From: an uncultured Spirochaetaceae bacterium
GTDB taxonomy: Bacteria > Spirochaetota > Spirochaetia > Treponematales > Treponemataceae
Direction: 5' to 3'
DNA: 36,517 nucleotides
NCBI GenBank assembly: GCA_902792795.1
Contig: CADBBB010000038.1
Coordinates: 1 to 36,517 of the forward strand
In this document: positions 1-8,582 of the stretch, piece after piece
Layout: the number at the start of each line of letters is the position of its first letter
Numbering within the stretch: position 1 is the first letter of the stretch
Position numbers and translations under genes: made by a program
The notes under the pieces: model-generated
Databases searched by the model: none
Told to the model about the DNA's origin: nothing
What the model saw: the letters and a program-made list of their open reading frames with translations, nothing else

Positions 1-42
1 TGAATAGCCTTCATTATGGAACTAAAGTTTTATTTTTTTATA

Positions 43-71
43 TTGACTAAAACGCGGCGGCATTGTATAAA
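43..71 (+). promoter_or_regulatory. Sigma70-type promoter of the first attenuated operon
   Basis: The -35 box TTGACT (43-48) and -10 box TATAAA (66-71) are separated by exactly 17 nt, and a TG precedes the -10. Transcription should begin near position 78, six nucleotides before the A1/G4 hexaloop hairpin. The 42 bases before it show no recognisable gene. Confidence 0.8.
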
Positions 72-83
72 TTCCGCAAGATT

Positions 84-126
84 CGGCAATGAGGTCGCAA
101 ACAAAATTTGCGGCCTCTTTTTTTTT
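84..126 (+). promoter_or_regulatory. ANTAR-type attenuator leader of the small membrane protein pair
   Basis: A short hairpin CGGC-AAUGAG-GUCG (84-97) has a hexaloop with A at position 1 and G at position 4. Its 3' half is also the 5' strand of an intrinsic terminator: an 11-bp stem (91-101 with 107-117), then a nine-U run (118-126). The two folds exclude each other, so stabilising the small hairpin should let polymerase read on into the gene at 147. That this is an ANTAR target is inferred from the known A1/G4 consensus and from the ANTAR gene at 28637. Confidence 0.75.
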
Positions 127-146
127 GCCTAAAGCTGGAGGATGTT

Positions 147-521
147 ATGGCATGCTTTTTGGTTCCGCTTGCGGAAGGAATCCTTCTCACCGGCGCGAAA
201 AAAATTTTCGGCCAAGGGGAAACGGCCAAGGAGACCGTCAGGAGCGCGAAGAATGTTTTTGCGGCCAATGTCGGCGCCTTGCAAAAAATGCTTTTTGGCG
301 GAAGCTTTCTTCTTGCGATTGAGCACATCTATCACGGCGAGGTGGTTCTTTATCCGCCCTTCTTGACCGCGATGAGAAGCCCGGAGGACACTGCCGAGAT
401 GCTGCATGAGATGGCCACGGTGGGAACGTCGATGGCGCTTTTGCTTACGGCGGTTTGGGCGGCGGCTTGCGGCTTGATTTATATTTTTGGCAAGGGGAGG
501 AAAAACGCTTTATGCGCTTGA
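147..521 (+). CDS. Small conserved-looking membrane protein of unknown function (124 aa)
   Basis: I do not recognise a named family. The start at 147 is chosen because GGAGG lies just upstream and the terminator ends at 126; a start further upstream would lie inside the terminator. The protein opens with a hydrophobic stretch (residues 1-17), has a charged segment (about 18-47), a second apolar segment with His and Glu (about 48-72), and a clear C-terminal membrane helix (about 88-113) followed by basic residues. It overlaps the next gene by 10 nt, so the two are co-translated. Its leader has the same hexaloop/terminator design as the ammonium, urease and glutamine genes, so it probably belongs to the nitrogen regulon. 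A role in urea or ammonia movement would fit but is speculation. Confidence 0.75.
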   Translation: MACFLVPLAEGILLTGAKKIFGQGETAKETVRSAKNVFAANVGALQKMLFGGSFLLAIEHIYHGEVVLYPPFLTAMRSPEDTAEMLHEMATVGTSMALLLTAVWAAACGLIYIFGKGRKNALCA

Positions 522-793
522 TAATGACAATGATCGCCGCCGCGATTTTTGGAGGCCTTTTGTTGGTCCAAAAGAAAAAGGGCGGCGACACAAAGGCGCT
601 TTCCGTGGCGGCGATGATGTTCGCGGCGGCCGCCTTGATGTGGAGCGTGGACGGAATCTTTTGCGTTCTTGAAAGCGAGCCCTTCTTTGACATAAGCGTC
701 GAGGACACGATTTTGGGAGCGATAATCCTTGTTTCGGGAACGGCGGTCTTCTTGGCCTACAGCTTGTTCCGAAAGTTCAAGGCCGCGAAGTAA
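512..793 (+). CDS. Small membrane protein of unknown function (93 aa)
   Basis: I do not recognise a family. The start at 512 follows a GGGGAGG box and overlaps the end of the preceding gene, which favours it over upstream starts. Three apolar segments are visible: residues 1-19, about 29-48 and about 62-85, with a basic tail ending in FRKFKAAK. That predicts a very small polytopic membrane protein, probably a partner of the 124-aa protein before it. The stop at 793 lies only 12 nt before the -10-like TATAAT (806-811) of the urt leader, with no terminator between, so transcripts may also continue into the urt attenuator. Confidence 0.7.
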   Translation: MRLIMTMIAAAIFGGLLLVQKKKGGDTKALSVAAMMFAAAALMWSVDGIFCVLESEPFFDISVEDTILGAIILVSGTAVFLAYSLFRKFKAAK

Positions 794-805
794 CAAGAAA
801 AAAAT

Positions 806-874
806 TATAATAAAATAGAAAAGACAAAGGCGTCTGTTTTCTTAAGCTAGCAAGAAAATGGGCGTCTTTTTTTT
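806..874 (+). promoter_or_regulatory. urt leader: -10 box and ANTAR-type attenuator
   Basis: A perfect TATAAT (806-811) lies just after the upstream gene; no good -35 is visible, so this is either an activator-dependent promoter or transcripts arrive from position 78. The hairpin AGAC-AAAGGC-GUCU (822-835) has the A1/G4 hexaloop. It overlaps a terminator with a 15-bp stem (829-843 with 852-866, several G-U pairs) and a run of eight U (867-874). GGAGG of urtA follows at 896-900. Antitermination is inferred. Confidence 0.75.
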
Positions 875-908
875 ATAAAAAAAATAAAATGATTTGGAGG
901 AAAAAATC

Positions 909-2108
909 ATGAAAAGAACTTTAACTTTTATCGCCGGAGCGGCCTTGGCCTCTTCACTCTTGCTCGGACTTTCATCTTGTTCAAAGAAAGAAGAATCAAA
1001 AACCGTAAAGGTTGGAATTCTTCATTCCTTGAGCGGAACGATGGCAATCTCAGAAACTTCAGTCCGCGACGCTGAATTGCTCGCCATTAAGGAAATCAAC
1101 GCTAAGGGCGGCGTTTTGGGAAAGCAAATCGAAGTGGTCCAAGAAGACGGCGCGAGCGAGCCGCAGATTTTCGCCGAGCGCGCCAGAAAGCTCATCCAAA
1201 ATGACAAAGTCGCCACAATTTTTGGCTGCTGGACAAGCGCCTCAAGAAAGGCCGTAAAGCCTGTCGTCGAAGAGACCGGCGCCCTCTTGTGGTACCCTGT
1301 TCAGTATGAAGGAATGGAGCAAAGCCCCAACATCATGTACATGGGCGCCGCGCCCAACCAGCAGGCTGTTCCCGCAGTTGAATTCTGCGTGAGCAACTTT
1401 GGAAGCAACATCTTCCTCGTAGGAAGCGATTACGTCTTCCCGAGGACGGCCAATAAAATCATCAAGGCCCAGCTTGACTTTATCGGCGGAACTGTCGCCG
1501 GCGAAGAATACACTCCGATGGGACACACGGACTTTGCCACAATCGTTTCAAAAATCAAGGCCGCAAAGCCCGCTTGCGTAATCAACACCCTTAACGGAGA
1601 CTCAAACGTGGCCTTCTTTAAGCAGCTCACCGACGCGGGAATCACAGCAAAGACAATTCCTGTAATGTCATTCTCAATCGCGGAAGAGGAAGTCGGCGGC
1701 GTTGGAATCGCAAACCTCAAGGGCCACTACGTAGCCTGGAACTACTACCAGACAACGCAAACGCCTGAGAACGTCGCCTTTGTAAAGGCTTACAAGGCCG
1801 CCTACGGCGAAAACCGCGTGACCGACGACCCCATCGAAGCGGGCTACATCGGAGTTTACTTGTGGGCCAAGGCCGCCGAAAAGGCCGGTTCGTTTGACGT
1901 TGAAAAGATTCGCGCGGCCGCCAAGGGAATCACCTTCCAGGCTCCCGAGGGCAAGGTCACGCTCGACGGCGACAACCAGCACATTTACAAGACAGTCCGC
2001 ATCGGCGTAATCAACGGCGACGGCTTGATCGACGAAGTGTGGGCCACAAGCGGAGCCGTAAAGCCCGATCCCTACTTGACCACATACAGCTGGGCCAAGG
2101 GCTTGTAA
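909..2108 (+). CDS. urtA: Urea ABC transporter, substrate-binding lipoprotein
   Basis: UrtA captures urea outside the cytoplasmic membrane and passes it to the UrtBC permease. The start at 909 is set by GGAGG at 896-900; the upstream in-frame ATG at 894 overlaps that box. Residues 1-23 form a lipoprotein signal peptide ending in the lipobox LSSC, so Cys24 should be lipidated. The mature part (399 aa in total) follows the UrtA branch of the branched-chain amino acid receptor family, with the characteristic [14 protein letters not shown] opening, the [11 protein letters not shown] segment and the [10 protein letters not shown] segment. It heads urtA-BC-D-E. The attenuated leader implies expression under nitrogen control. 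Confidence 0.95.
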   Translation: MKRTLTFIAGAALASSLLLGLSSCSKKEESKTVKVGILHSLSGTMAISETSVRDAELLAIKEINAKGGVLGKQIEVVQEDGASEPQIFAERARKLIQNDKVATIFGCWTSASRKAVKPVVEETGALLWYPVQYEGMEQSPNIMYMGAAPNQQAVPAVEFCVSNFGSNIFLVGSDYVFPRTANKIIKAQLDFIGGTVAGEEYTPMGHTDFATIVSKIKAAKPACVINTLNGDSNVAFFKQLTDAGITAKTIPVMSFSIAEEEVGGVGIANLKGHYVAWNYYQTTQTPENVAFVKAYKAAYGENRVTDDPIEAGYIGVYLWAKAAEKAGSFDVEKIRAAAKGITFQAPEGKVTLDGDNQHIYKTVRIGVINGDGLIDEVWATSGAVKPDPYLTTYSWAKGL

Positions 2109-2121
2109 TCTTGCCACAAAC

Positions 2122-2161
2122 GAAGGCTGTTGCGCGAGCGGCGCTTGACGGAACAGCCTTC
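2122..2161 (+). other. Intercistronic hairpin between urtA and urtBC
   Basis: GAAGGCTGTT (2122-2131) and AACAGCCTTC (2152-2161) are perfect inverted repeats separated by 20 nt, placed just after the urtA stop. No U run follows. Such hairpins often stabilise the 3' end of an abundant binding-protein message relative to the permease genes; that role is inferred here. Confidence 0.6.
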
Positions 2162-2178
2162 TATCCTTAGGACTTCTT

Positions 2179-4152
2179 ATGGAAACAGTTTTTACTATTT
2201 TATTCAACGGACTTAGCCTGAGCTCGATTTTGCTTTTGGCCGCGCTCGGACTTTCAATCACTTTCGGGCTCATGCGCGTCATAAACATGGCGCACGGCGA
2301 GTTCATAATGATTGGCTCGTACGCCACTTTTTTGACGCAAAACTTTTTTCTAAAATTTTTGCCCGGCTCCCTTTTTGACTTTTATTTTCCAGTCGCCATC
2401 GTCGTCTCTTTTGTCGTGGCGGCCCTTTTTGGAGCGGCTCTTGAGCAGCTTGTAATCAAGCGGCTTTACGGCCGCGAGACAGATTCTCTCTTGGCCACTT
2501 GGGGCGTGAGCCTTGTCTTGCAGCAGTTGGCCAGAACAATTTTTGGCGCTCCAAACGTAAACGTGAGCGCGCCGTCCTTTTTAAACGGAAACTTTGAGGC
2601 CGCCGGCGTTGTGATGACTTACAAAAGAATTTTCATCATCGCCCTCGTCGCGTTCTGCCTCGCATTCATGTATATATTGATGTATAAAACTTCCTACGGA
2701 AAAAAAGTCCGCGCCACAATGCAAAACCGCTCGATGGCGCAATGTCTTGGAATCCGCACAAACAGAATCGACACGCTGACGTTCGCGATCGGTTCAGGTT
2801 TGGCGGGAATCGCCGGAGCCGCGCTTTGCTTGCTCGGCTCTGTGGGTCCAAGCCTCGGACAAAATTATATAGTTGACACGTTCATGGTCGTAGTCCTTGG
2901 CGGCGTAGGACGGCTCGCAGGCTCCATAGCGGGCGCGCTTTTGATCGGCATGAGCAACGCGGCAATCCAGTTCGCGACGTCCGCCAACATAGCCAAGGCC
3001 ATAGTCCTTTTCCTTGTCATCATGTTCCTGCAAAAAAAACCGCAGGGCTTGTTCACAATCCATACGCGCGCCCTCGACGAGTCGGACAGCGGAAGCGCGC
3101 TGGACAACATGAACGCCAAGCGCAAGAACATCGCCTTTGCCGTCGTCGCGTTCCTAATCGCAATTCTTCCGGTCTTCCTCTCGCCCTTCCGCGTGAGCTT
3201 GGTCGGAAAGTTCATCACTTACGCGATTGTCGCGCTTTCGCTCGACATGATTTGGGGCTACACGGGAATCTTGAGCCTGGGCCACGGAGTTTTCTTTGGC
3301 CTTGGCGGCTATGGGCTGGGAATGTATCTCAAGCTGCTTGCAAGCGGCGACAGGCTTCCCGACTTCATGAGTTGGAGCGGACGGACGGTTTTGCCTTGGT
3401 TCTGGGAATTTTACAAAACCGCGCCCTCGGCTGTCATAATGATTTTGTTAATCCCGACCGCGCTCGCGTTCGCGCTTGGACTTTTGACGTTCACAAACAG
3501 AATACGCGGCGTTTACTTTTCAATATTGAGCCAAGCGCTCGCGCTTGTTTTTGTGACGCTGTTTGTAGGCTTGCAAGGATACACGGGCGGCACGAACGGC
3601 ATCACGGAATTTACAAAACTATTTGGCCTGCCCTTCTCCAAGCTCACGACAAAATACTTTTGGTATTACGTCGCGCTGGCCTTCTTGGTTTTGACATACG
3701 CGGTTTTCTCTTGGATATTGCGGACAAAATGCGGTCGCGTGCTTGTGGCTGTCCGCGACGGAGAGAACAGAACTCGCTTTTCAGGCTACCAGGTGGCCAA
3801 CTACAAAACTTTCGTCTACTCGCTCAGCGCTCTGTTCACAGGAATCGCGGGCGCGCTCTTTGTTCCCTTTTCGGGAATCATATCCCCGTCAGAAATGAGC
3901 ATATCAAACTCGATTGACATGGCGATTTGGGTGGCGGTAGGCGGACGCGGAAACTTAATCGGCGCGGTCATAGGAGCGCTCGTAGTGAACATAACAAAAA
4001 CTTTGGTGAGCGAAAGCTTCCCCGAAATTTGGTCGTACTTCATAGGCTCTATCTTTGTGCTGGTCGTCCTGTTCCTTCCGCGAGGCCTAACAGGCGTTTT
4101 CGCGGACGCGAAGGAATTTGCAAAAAGAAAATTGGCAGGGGGAACAAAATGA
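2179..4152 (+). CDS. urtBC: Fused urea ABC transporter permease UrtB-UrtC (657 aa)
   Basis: This single open frame joins both membrane subunits of the urea transporter, which are normally separate proteins. Residues 1 to about 300 match UrtB/LivH-type permeases (GLSITFGLMRVINMAHGE near the N-terminus, then the FMVVVLGGVGRLAGS segment). Residues about 311 to 657 match UrtC/LivM-type permeases (WGYTGILSLGHGVFFGLGGY, then the GGTNGITEF and GGRGNLIGAVIGA segments). The joint near residues 296-315 is polar and ends in a basic patch, consistent with a cytoplasmic linker. A Met at residue 310 may mark the ancestral UrtC start, but no ribosome binding site precedes it. The stop overlaps the urtD start as ATGA. 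Confidence 0.92.
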   Translation: METVFTILFNGLSLSSILLLAALGLSITFGLMRVINMAHGEFIMIGSYATFLTQNFFLKFLPGSLFDFYFPVAIVVSFVVAALFGAALEQLVIKRLYGRETDSLLATWGVSLVLQQLARTIFGAPNVNVSAPSFLNGNFEAAGVVMTYKRIFIIALVAFCLAFMYILMYKTSYGKKVRATMQNRSMAQCLGIRTNRIDTLTFAIGSGLAGIAGAALCLLGSVGPSLGQNYIVDTFMVVVLGGVGRLAGSIAGALLIGMSNAAIQFATSANIAKAIVLFLVIMFLQKKPQGLFTIHTRALDESDSGSALDNMNAKRKNIAFAVVAFLIAILPVFLSPFRVSLVGKFITYAIVALSLDMIWGYTGILSLGHGVFFGLGGYGLGMYLKLLASGDRLPDFMSWSGRTVLPWFWEFYKTAPSAVIMILLIPTALAFALGLLTFTNRIRGVYFSILSQALALVFVTLFVGLQGYTGGTNGITEFTKLFGLPFSKLTTKYFWYYVALAFLVLTYAVFSWILRTKCGRVLVAVRDGENRTRFSGYQVANYKTFVYSLSALFTGIAGALFVPFSGIISPSEMSISNSIDMAIWVAVGGRGNLIGAVIGALVVNITKTLVSESFPEIWSYFIGSIFVLVVLFLPRGLTGVFADAKEFAKRKLAGGTK

Positions 4153-4994
4153 GCATCGAAAAAATAAAGTCAAAAATCACGCCTGTAATAGAAATCGACA
4201 ACATTTCCGTTGTGTTCGACGGCTTTAAGGCGCTTAGCGACGTGACCACAAAAATCATGCCGCATAAGGTTCACTTTTTTATCGGCCCCAACGGCGCCGG
4301 AAAAACAACCCTGCTCGACATCATTTGCGGAAAGACAAAGCCGGCCGCCGGAAAAATCACTTACCACGGCGGAATCGATATTGGCCTGCGAAAATACATC
4401 AACATCGATTTGACCAAAATGCGCGAATCCGACATAGCCAACGAAGGCATAGGAAGAAAGTTCCAGGCGCCGTCCGTGTTCACAAGCCTCACCGTTTGGG
4501 AAAACATGGAAATATCCCTCAAGGGGCAAAAAAACGTCCTCTCGTCCTTGCTATTTAGAATCACAAAAGAGCAAAAGGAACGGATTGAGCAAGTCCTCGC
4601 CTTCATAAACCTAAGCGAAAAGCAAAACGAGCGCGCTTCGTCGCTTTCGCACGGCCAAAAGCAATGGCTCGAAATCGGAATGCTTCTTGTGCAAGAGCCG
4701 TCCGTTCTTCTCCTTGACGAGCCTGTAGCCGGAATGGGAAAGACGGAGACCGAAAAAACAGGCGAGATAATCCGAAACATCGCGACAAAGTACGCGGTGG
4801 TGGTCGTGGAGCACGACATGGAATTTGTGCGCAAGGTCGCCGACACCGTCACGGTGATGCACGAAGGAAAAATTCTTGTGGAAGGAACGGCCGACTCAGT
4901 TCTTGCCGACGAGCAAGTAAAGGCAGTTTATTTAGGACGCGGAAAATTCCACAAGAGCGGAATGGCGAAAGCCGTGGAGGAAAAAGATGCTTGA
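4149..4994 (+). CDS. urtD: Urea ABC transporter ATP-binding protein UrtD
   Basis: UrtD is one of two ATPases driving urea import. The 281-aa protein has Walker A GPNGAGKT (about residues 46-53), the signature LSHGQKQWLEIG and Walker B VLLLDEPVAGM. The variant LSHGQ signature and PVAGM ending are typical of UrtD/LivG-like subunits. The start at 4149 is chosen because it overlaps the urtBC stop in ATGA; longer in-frame starts would run back through urtBC. Confidence 0.95.
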   Translation: MSIEKIKSKITPVIEIDNISVVFDGFKALSDVTTKIMPHKVHFFIGPNGAGKTTLLDIICGKTKPAAGKITYHGGIDIGLRKYINIDLTKMRESDIANEGIGRKFQAPSVFTSLTVWENMEISLKGQKNVLSSLLFRITKEQKERIEQVLAFINLSEKQNERASSLSHGQKQWLEIGMLLVQEPSVLLLDEPVAGMGKTETEKTGEIIRNIATKYAVVVVEHDMEFVRKVADTVTVMHEGKILVEGTADSVLADEQVKAVYLGRGKFHKSGMAKAVEEKDA

Positions 4995-5682
4995 AGTGAA
5001 AGAACTGGGAGCCTGGTACGGCGAAAGCAACATAATTCCGTCGCTGACATTTTCCGTTCCCGACAAAGAAATCGTTTGTCTTGTCGGACGCAACGGCGTT
5101 GGAAAAAGCACGACGCTAAAAAGCCTTATGGGAATGGTAAAGACGCCGACAGGAAGCATATTGTTTGACGGACAAGAAATCATCCGCAAAAAAACTTTTG
5201 AGCGCGCCGCCCTTGGAATTGGCTACGTTCCGCAAGGCCGCGAAATTTTTCCGCAGCTCACCGTGCAGGAAAACTTGGAGCTTGGCCTTCAAGTCAAAGG
5301 CGGAAAGGGAAAAATCGACGAAGACATTTACGAGCTTTTTCCAATCATAAAGACTTTTTTGAACCGTAAGGGCGGAAACCTTTCCGGCGGCCAGCAGCAG
5401 CAGCTTGCGATAGCGCGCGCCCTTGTCTCGCGGCCAAAGCTCTTGATTCTTGACGAGCCCACGGAAGGAATCCAGCCGTCGATAATCGAAGACATCGCGG
5501 CCGCGATTCAAAAGGTCAACAAGGAATTTGGAATAACGGTTTTAATCGTCGAGCAGTACTTGGACTTCGTTCTTTCGGTGAGCGACCGCTACTATGTAAT
5601 GGACAAAGGCGAAATTACGCTTGGCGGCCTTACAAAAGACGCGAGCGCGAGCGAAATACAAGGCAAAATGTCTATCGGTTGA
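4987..5682 (+). CDS. urtE: Urea ABC transporter ATP-binding protein UrtE
   Basis: UrtE is the second ATPase of the urea importer (231 aa, normal length). Walker A is GRNGVGKST (residues 34-42), the signature LSGGQQQQLAIARAL lies in the middle of the protein, and Walker B is followed by TEGIQPSII, a hallmark of UrtE/LivF subunits. The start has GGAGG 8 nt upstream and overlaps urtD by 8 nt, indicating coupled translation. It is the last gene of the operon and faces ureD across a terminator. Confidence 0.95.
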   Translation: MLEVKELGAWYGESNIIPSLTFSVPDKEIVCLVGRNGVGKSTTLKSLMGMVKTPTGSILFDGQEIIRKKTFERAALGIGYVPQGREIFPQLTVQENLELGLQVKGGKGKIDEDIYELFPIIKTFLNRKGGNLSGGQQQQLAIARALVSRPKLLILDEPTEGIQPSIIEDIAAAIQKVNKEFGITVLIVEQYLDFVLSVSDRYYVMDKGEITLGGLTKDASASEIQGKMSIG

Positions 5683-5689
5683 AAGACCG

Positions 5690-5737
5690 CCGCGCTGGCA
5701 ATCAATCCCTCCAGGATGTCAGCGCGGTTTTTATTTT
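5690..5737 (+). terminator. Intrinsic terminator of the urt operon
   Basis: CCGCGCTG (5690-5697) pairs with CAGCGCGG (5720-5727), followed by TTTTTATTTT. The right arm lies inside the last codons of the converging ureD. The opposite strand has no comparable T run, so it should act mainly on urt transcripts. Confidence 0.75.
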
Positions 5738-6544
5738 CTCAAATTCTTTTTGAATCGCTTCGGCGGAATTAGCCAGCGCGCGAATCACGATGTCGCCGCT
5801 TCCAGTCTCGCTCGCCTCCACAATCGTCGCGGGCGCTTTTTCGGCGTACAAAAGTTTTTCGGAAAGTCCAAGAATTTTTCGTATTTCAAAAAGGCTCGCT
5901 TCAAAGCCAAACAAAAGGAGCGTTCCCGAATGGGTGAATCCGCCAAAAACGGACGGCGACTGCAAAAGCCTTTTGGCCGCAGGATTTTGGTTTCCGTCGC
6001 TTCCTTCAAAAAAAGCGTTGTCGCGGAAAATCAATTCTCCGCCGCGAAAAACTTCTATCAAATTGCGGTAAAGCCTGTAGTCAAAAAGCTCTCCGCTCGC
6101 GACGCGGCCGGCGCAAAGAATGTCCTCGTAAAGCAAGCGGGAACTTTTATCTTTCAAGCAAACTGTTGACCGCGAAGAAAAATCGCTTTGAGAAAATGGA
6201 ATGCAGGGAAGCGGCGTGTAGACAAGAAGCGCGCCCTCCGCGACGGTCGCTTCGATAGTCCTGCGCGCGCATTGCCCTTTTTCCATCTTAAAAATTTTTT
6301 CAAAAGACTGGCTTACGATTCTAAGCCGCGCGCCTTTTTTGACGCAAATTTTATGTTCCTGCGCGTCTCCAGCAAGGATTCCCGCGGAGGCGCTTTGCTG
6401 AAAGACCGTTATCGCTCCGCCGCTTTCAAAGGGCTTCATTATCTTAAACGGCGAAGTGAAAAAGCTGTCTTGGACAAATGTCTTTCCAGCGCGCGAAAGG
6501 GCGGCGGAAATTTCAAGCCGCGAGATTTTTCCAAACTGGTTCAT
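5702..6544 (-). CDS. ureD: Urease accessory protein UreD (UreH)
   Basis: UreD is the scaffold that binds apo-urease and channels nickel from UreG during active-site assembly. The 280-aa sequence has UreD landmarks: the AGGD-like ILAGDAQE segment near residue 57, VSQSFEKIF about 25 residues later, and the [13 protein letters not shown] segment in the middle. The family is weakly conserved, so context matters: it is the last gene of ureABCEFGD. It starts in a 4-nt ATGA overlap with ureG. Confidence 0.9.
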   Translation of the reverse strand: MNQFGKISRLEISAALSRAGKTFVQDSFFTSPFKIMKPFESGGAITVFQQSASAGILAGDAQEHKICVKKGARLRIVSQSFEKIFKMEKGQCARRTIEATVAEGALLVYTPLPCIPFSQSDFSSRSTVCLKDKSSRLLYEDILCAGRVASGELFDYRLYRNLIEVFRGGELIFRDNAFFEGSDGNQNPAAKRLLQSPSVFGGFTHSGTLLLFGFEASLFEIRKILGLSEKLLYAEKAPATIVEASETGSGDIVIRALANSAEAIQKEFEKIKTALTSWRD

Positions 6545-7155
6545 TTTTCCAAATCAGAAAAGAAAACGTTTTTTTCCAAAAATGCTATGACTTGGTCAAT
6601 TCCCTCGCCTGTCCGAATGTTTGTGAACACAAAGGGCTTTTCGCCGCGCATTTTTTTGGAGTCGCGCGCCATGACGTCAAGGTCGGCGCCAACAAGCGGC
6701 GCCAGGTCAATCTTGTTTATGACCAAAAGATTGCTGCGCATGATTCCAGGCCCGCCCTTTCGCGGTATTTTGTCGCCCTCCGCCACGTCGATTACAAAAA
6801 TGGTCGAGTCAGCCAGCTCAGGGCTAAAGGTAGCCGAAAGGTTGTCGCCGCCGCTTTCGATGAAAACAAGCTCGATGTCCGGAAAGCGCGCGCGAAGGCC
6901 TTCCACGGCCTCAAGGTTCATCGAAGCGTCCTCGCGGATGGCGGTGTGCGGACAGCCGCCGGTTTCAACGCCGACAATCCGTTCCTTGGGCAGCACGGAA
7001 TGGGCTGTTAAAAATTCCGCGTCCTCCTTTGTGTAAATGTCGTTTGTCACAACGCCTATGGAATATTTGTCCGCAAGGCGGCGGGTCAAGGCTTCCACCA
7101 AAGCCGTCTTTCCGGAACCAACGGGTCCCGCCACTCCAATTTTTGTAAAACGCAT
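6541..7155 (-). CDS. ureG: Urease accessory GTPase UreG
   Basis: UreG is the SIMIBI-class GTPase that delivers nickel to urease (204 aa, normal length). Near the N-terminus it has the P-loop [17 protein letters not shown], then [13 protein letters not shown], the metal-binding motif [17 protein letters not shown], and the [20 protein letters not shown] segment. The GTP base motif NKID is present. The start at 7155 is placed directly before [11 protein letters not shown] with an AGAGG box; the frame is open further upstream but those residues are not part of the family. Confidence 0.96.
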   Translation of the reverse strand: MRFTKIGVAGPVGSGKTALVEALTRRLADKYSIGVVTNDIYTKEDAEFLTAHSVLPKERIVGVETGGCPHTAIREDASMNLEAVEGLRARFPDIELVFIESGGDNLSATFSPELADSTIFVIDVAEGDKIPRKGGPGIMRSNLLVINKIDLAPLVGADLDVMARDSKKMRGEKPFVFTNIRTGEGIDQVIAFLEKNVFFSDLEK

Positions 7156-7163
7156 AAACGCCT

Positions 7164-7832
7164 CTAACTCATATAAAGTCTTGTGTATAAAAATTCGTGC
7201 TGCATCGCCCGAACCTCGCCGGCCGGACACGAGCGGCACAAATCGCCTTCATCCATTTCCATCACTTTTTTTAAAACGCGGCCAAAGCCGTCAAAAAGTC
7301 CGCGAAGAATCTTTTGTCCGTCCGTCTGGCTCAAGGGAACCAGCTTTACGATTGTCGTCGCGCGCGAAGACGCTTGGCTGTACAAAAAAGCGGACAGGGC
7401 TTCGTCTTCTTGGATTCCGGCTTTGGCGCAATAGGCTCCGTACGCAAGAGGAAAATGCCGGACGCAAATCGGCTCGGCGTCTTGGTCTTCCAAATCTTCC
7501 CACGATCCGACTGTCTTTAAAAACCGCGCGGCGAGCTTTTTGCTTCCCTCGCGAATTTCCTTCGCGCTTTTGCTCGCCTCGTAAATTTGGCCAATCCTTT
7601 TTAACGCGGCATAGTCGCCTTTTTTCCAAGCCTCGTAGGAAAGCCGCGCCGGAAGAAGCTCGTTCGTCAAAAAGGCGGCTTCGATTTCCGAGCGCAAAAA
7701 ATTTTCCGCCGAGGCCGCGTCGAACACCACGCCCTGCTGGACAAACGTTTCCCCGCCCCACGAAAGCGTGTAGCTTCCGATTGGAAAGGTCGCGTCGTTC
7801 AACTGCAAAAGCGTCCAAAAGTCAATGCCCAT
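7164..7832 (-). CDS. ureF: Urease accessory protein UreF
   Basis: UreF acts with UreD and UreG in the urease activation complex, gating GTP hydrolysis during nickel insertion. The 222-aa protein has the family's opening [22 protein letters not shown] and the C-terminal half typical of UreF ([20 protein letters not shown]). It overlaps the His-rich tail of ureE by 11 nt and ends 8 nt before ureG. Confidence 0.94.
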   Translation of the reverse strand: MGIDFWTLLQLNDATFPIGSYTLSWGGETFVQQGVVFDAASAENFLRSEIEAAFLTNELLPARLSYEAWKKGDYAALKRIGQIYEASKSAKEIREGSKKLAARFLKTVGSWEDLEDQDAEPICVRHFPLAYGAYCAKAGIQEDEALSAFLYSQASSRATTIVKLVPLSQTDGQKILRGLFDGFGRVLKKVMEMDEGDLCRSCPAGEVRAMQHEFLYTRLYMS

Positions 7833-8328
7833 GACGCTCGTGGCTTTCGTGGTGGTGGCTGTGGCCTACCACAGAAGATATTTGCCTGCCAAAGTCAAGC
7901 TTTTGCGTCCGCCGTTCGACTTGCGCGCCAAAACTTTTTAAAAGACTTTCCATCGGCTCGGTGTAAATCGTCACAAGCTCGCCGTCGTCCTTTCCAGCAA
8001 AAAGAGGCGCGTGGCAGTTTCCGATTTCGTAGGCGATTTTTGAGGCGCGCAAAAATAGCGGCTCGCCAACTTTCGCACAAAGAACGTCGGCCGCCTCAAC
8101 GTCAGCGGCTATCACAGTTCCATCGGCGTCAACGCCCAAAACGTCTCCAGGCTTGATTCCAGTTTTTAAAACTGAGTCGTCAAGATGAATCGCTATGTCG
8201 CGGCCGCCGCGCGAAATTTTTCTATGAAGCTTTGAGTAAGTTTCATGCCATTCAAAGTCAACGTAATCCAAAGGCTTTTGCGCAAATTCCGCGTCGCCGG
8301 CTTTTCCGATAATTCTTTCGCAAACCAT
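7822..8328 (-). CDS. ureE: Urease nickel metallochaperone UreE
   Basis: UreE binds nickel and hands it to UreG. The 168-aa protein has the N-terminal peptide-binding domain and the C-terminal metal-binding domain with GNCHAPLF (the conserved His at the dimer interface). Its tail [13 protein letters not shown] is His-rich, typical of UreE versions that store nickel. The gene starts just after the true 3' end of ureC and overlaps ureF. Confidence 0.95.
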   Translation of the reverse strand: MVCERIIGKAGDAEFAQKPLDYVDFEWHETYSKLHRKISRGGRDIAIHLDDSVLKTGIKPGDVLGVDADGTVIAADVEAADVLCAKVGEPLFLRASKIAYEIGNCHAPLFAGKDDGELVTIYTEPMESLLKSFGAQVERRTQKLDFGRQISSVVGHSHHHESHERHGH

Positions 8329-8336
8329 AAAGCGCC

Positions 8337-8582
8337 TCAGAACATAAAGTATCTTTGCGCGAGCGGAAGGGAGCTCGCGGCCTTGCTTACAATCGCCTCG
8401 CCGTCCGCCGTGACCTTGTAGGTCTCGGGATCGACGTCGATTTTGGGAAGAGCGTCGTTAAACTTCATGTCGCGCTTTCCAATGCCGCGGCAGTTCTTTA
8501 CGGGAAGGCACATTTTTTCAAGGCCAAGCTTCTCGGGAATTTTTTGCTCGATCGCCGCTTGCGAAAGGAAAGTGGCGCAAGT
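8337..8582 (-). pseudogene. ureC: Out-of-frame 3' remainder of ureC (last 81 codons)
   Basis: Read in another frame from the upstream ureC part, this stretch encodes [10 protein letters not shown] ... PLAQRYFMF and ends in TGA at 8337-8339. That is the normal UreC C-terminus, matching the TFLSQAA and PLAQRYF ends of other ureases. It has no start codon or ribosome binding site of its own and cannot be made unless the frame is restored. About 25 residues that other UreC proteins carry between MGD and this segment (the NASIPTPQP...YRPMFGA region) are absent. Either a real deletion of roughly 73 nt or an assembly error. Confidence 0.85.
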
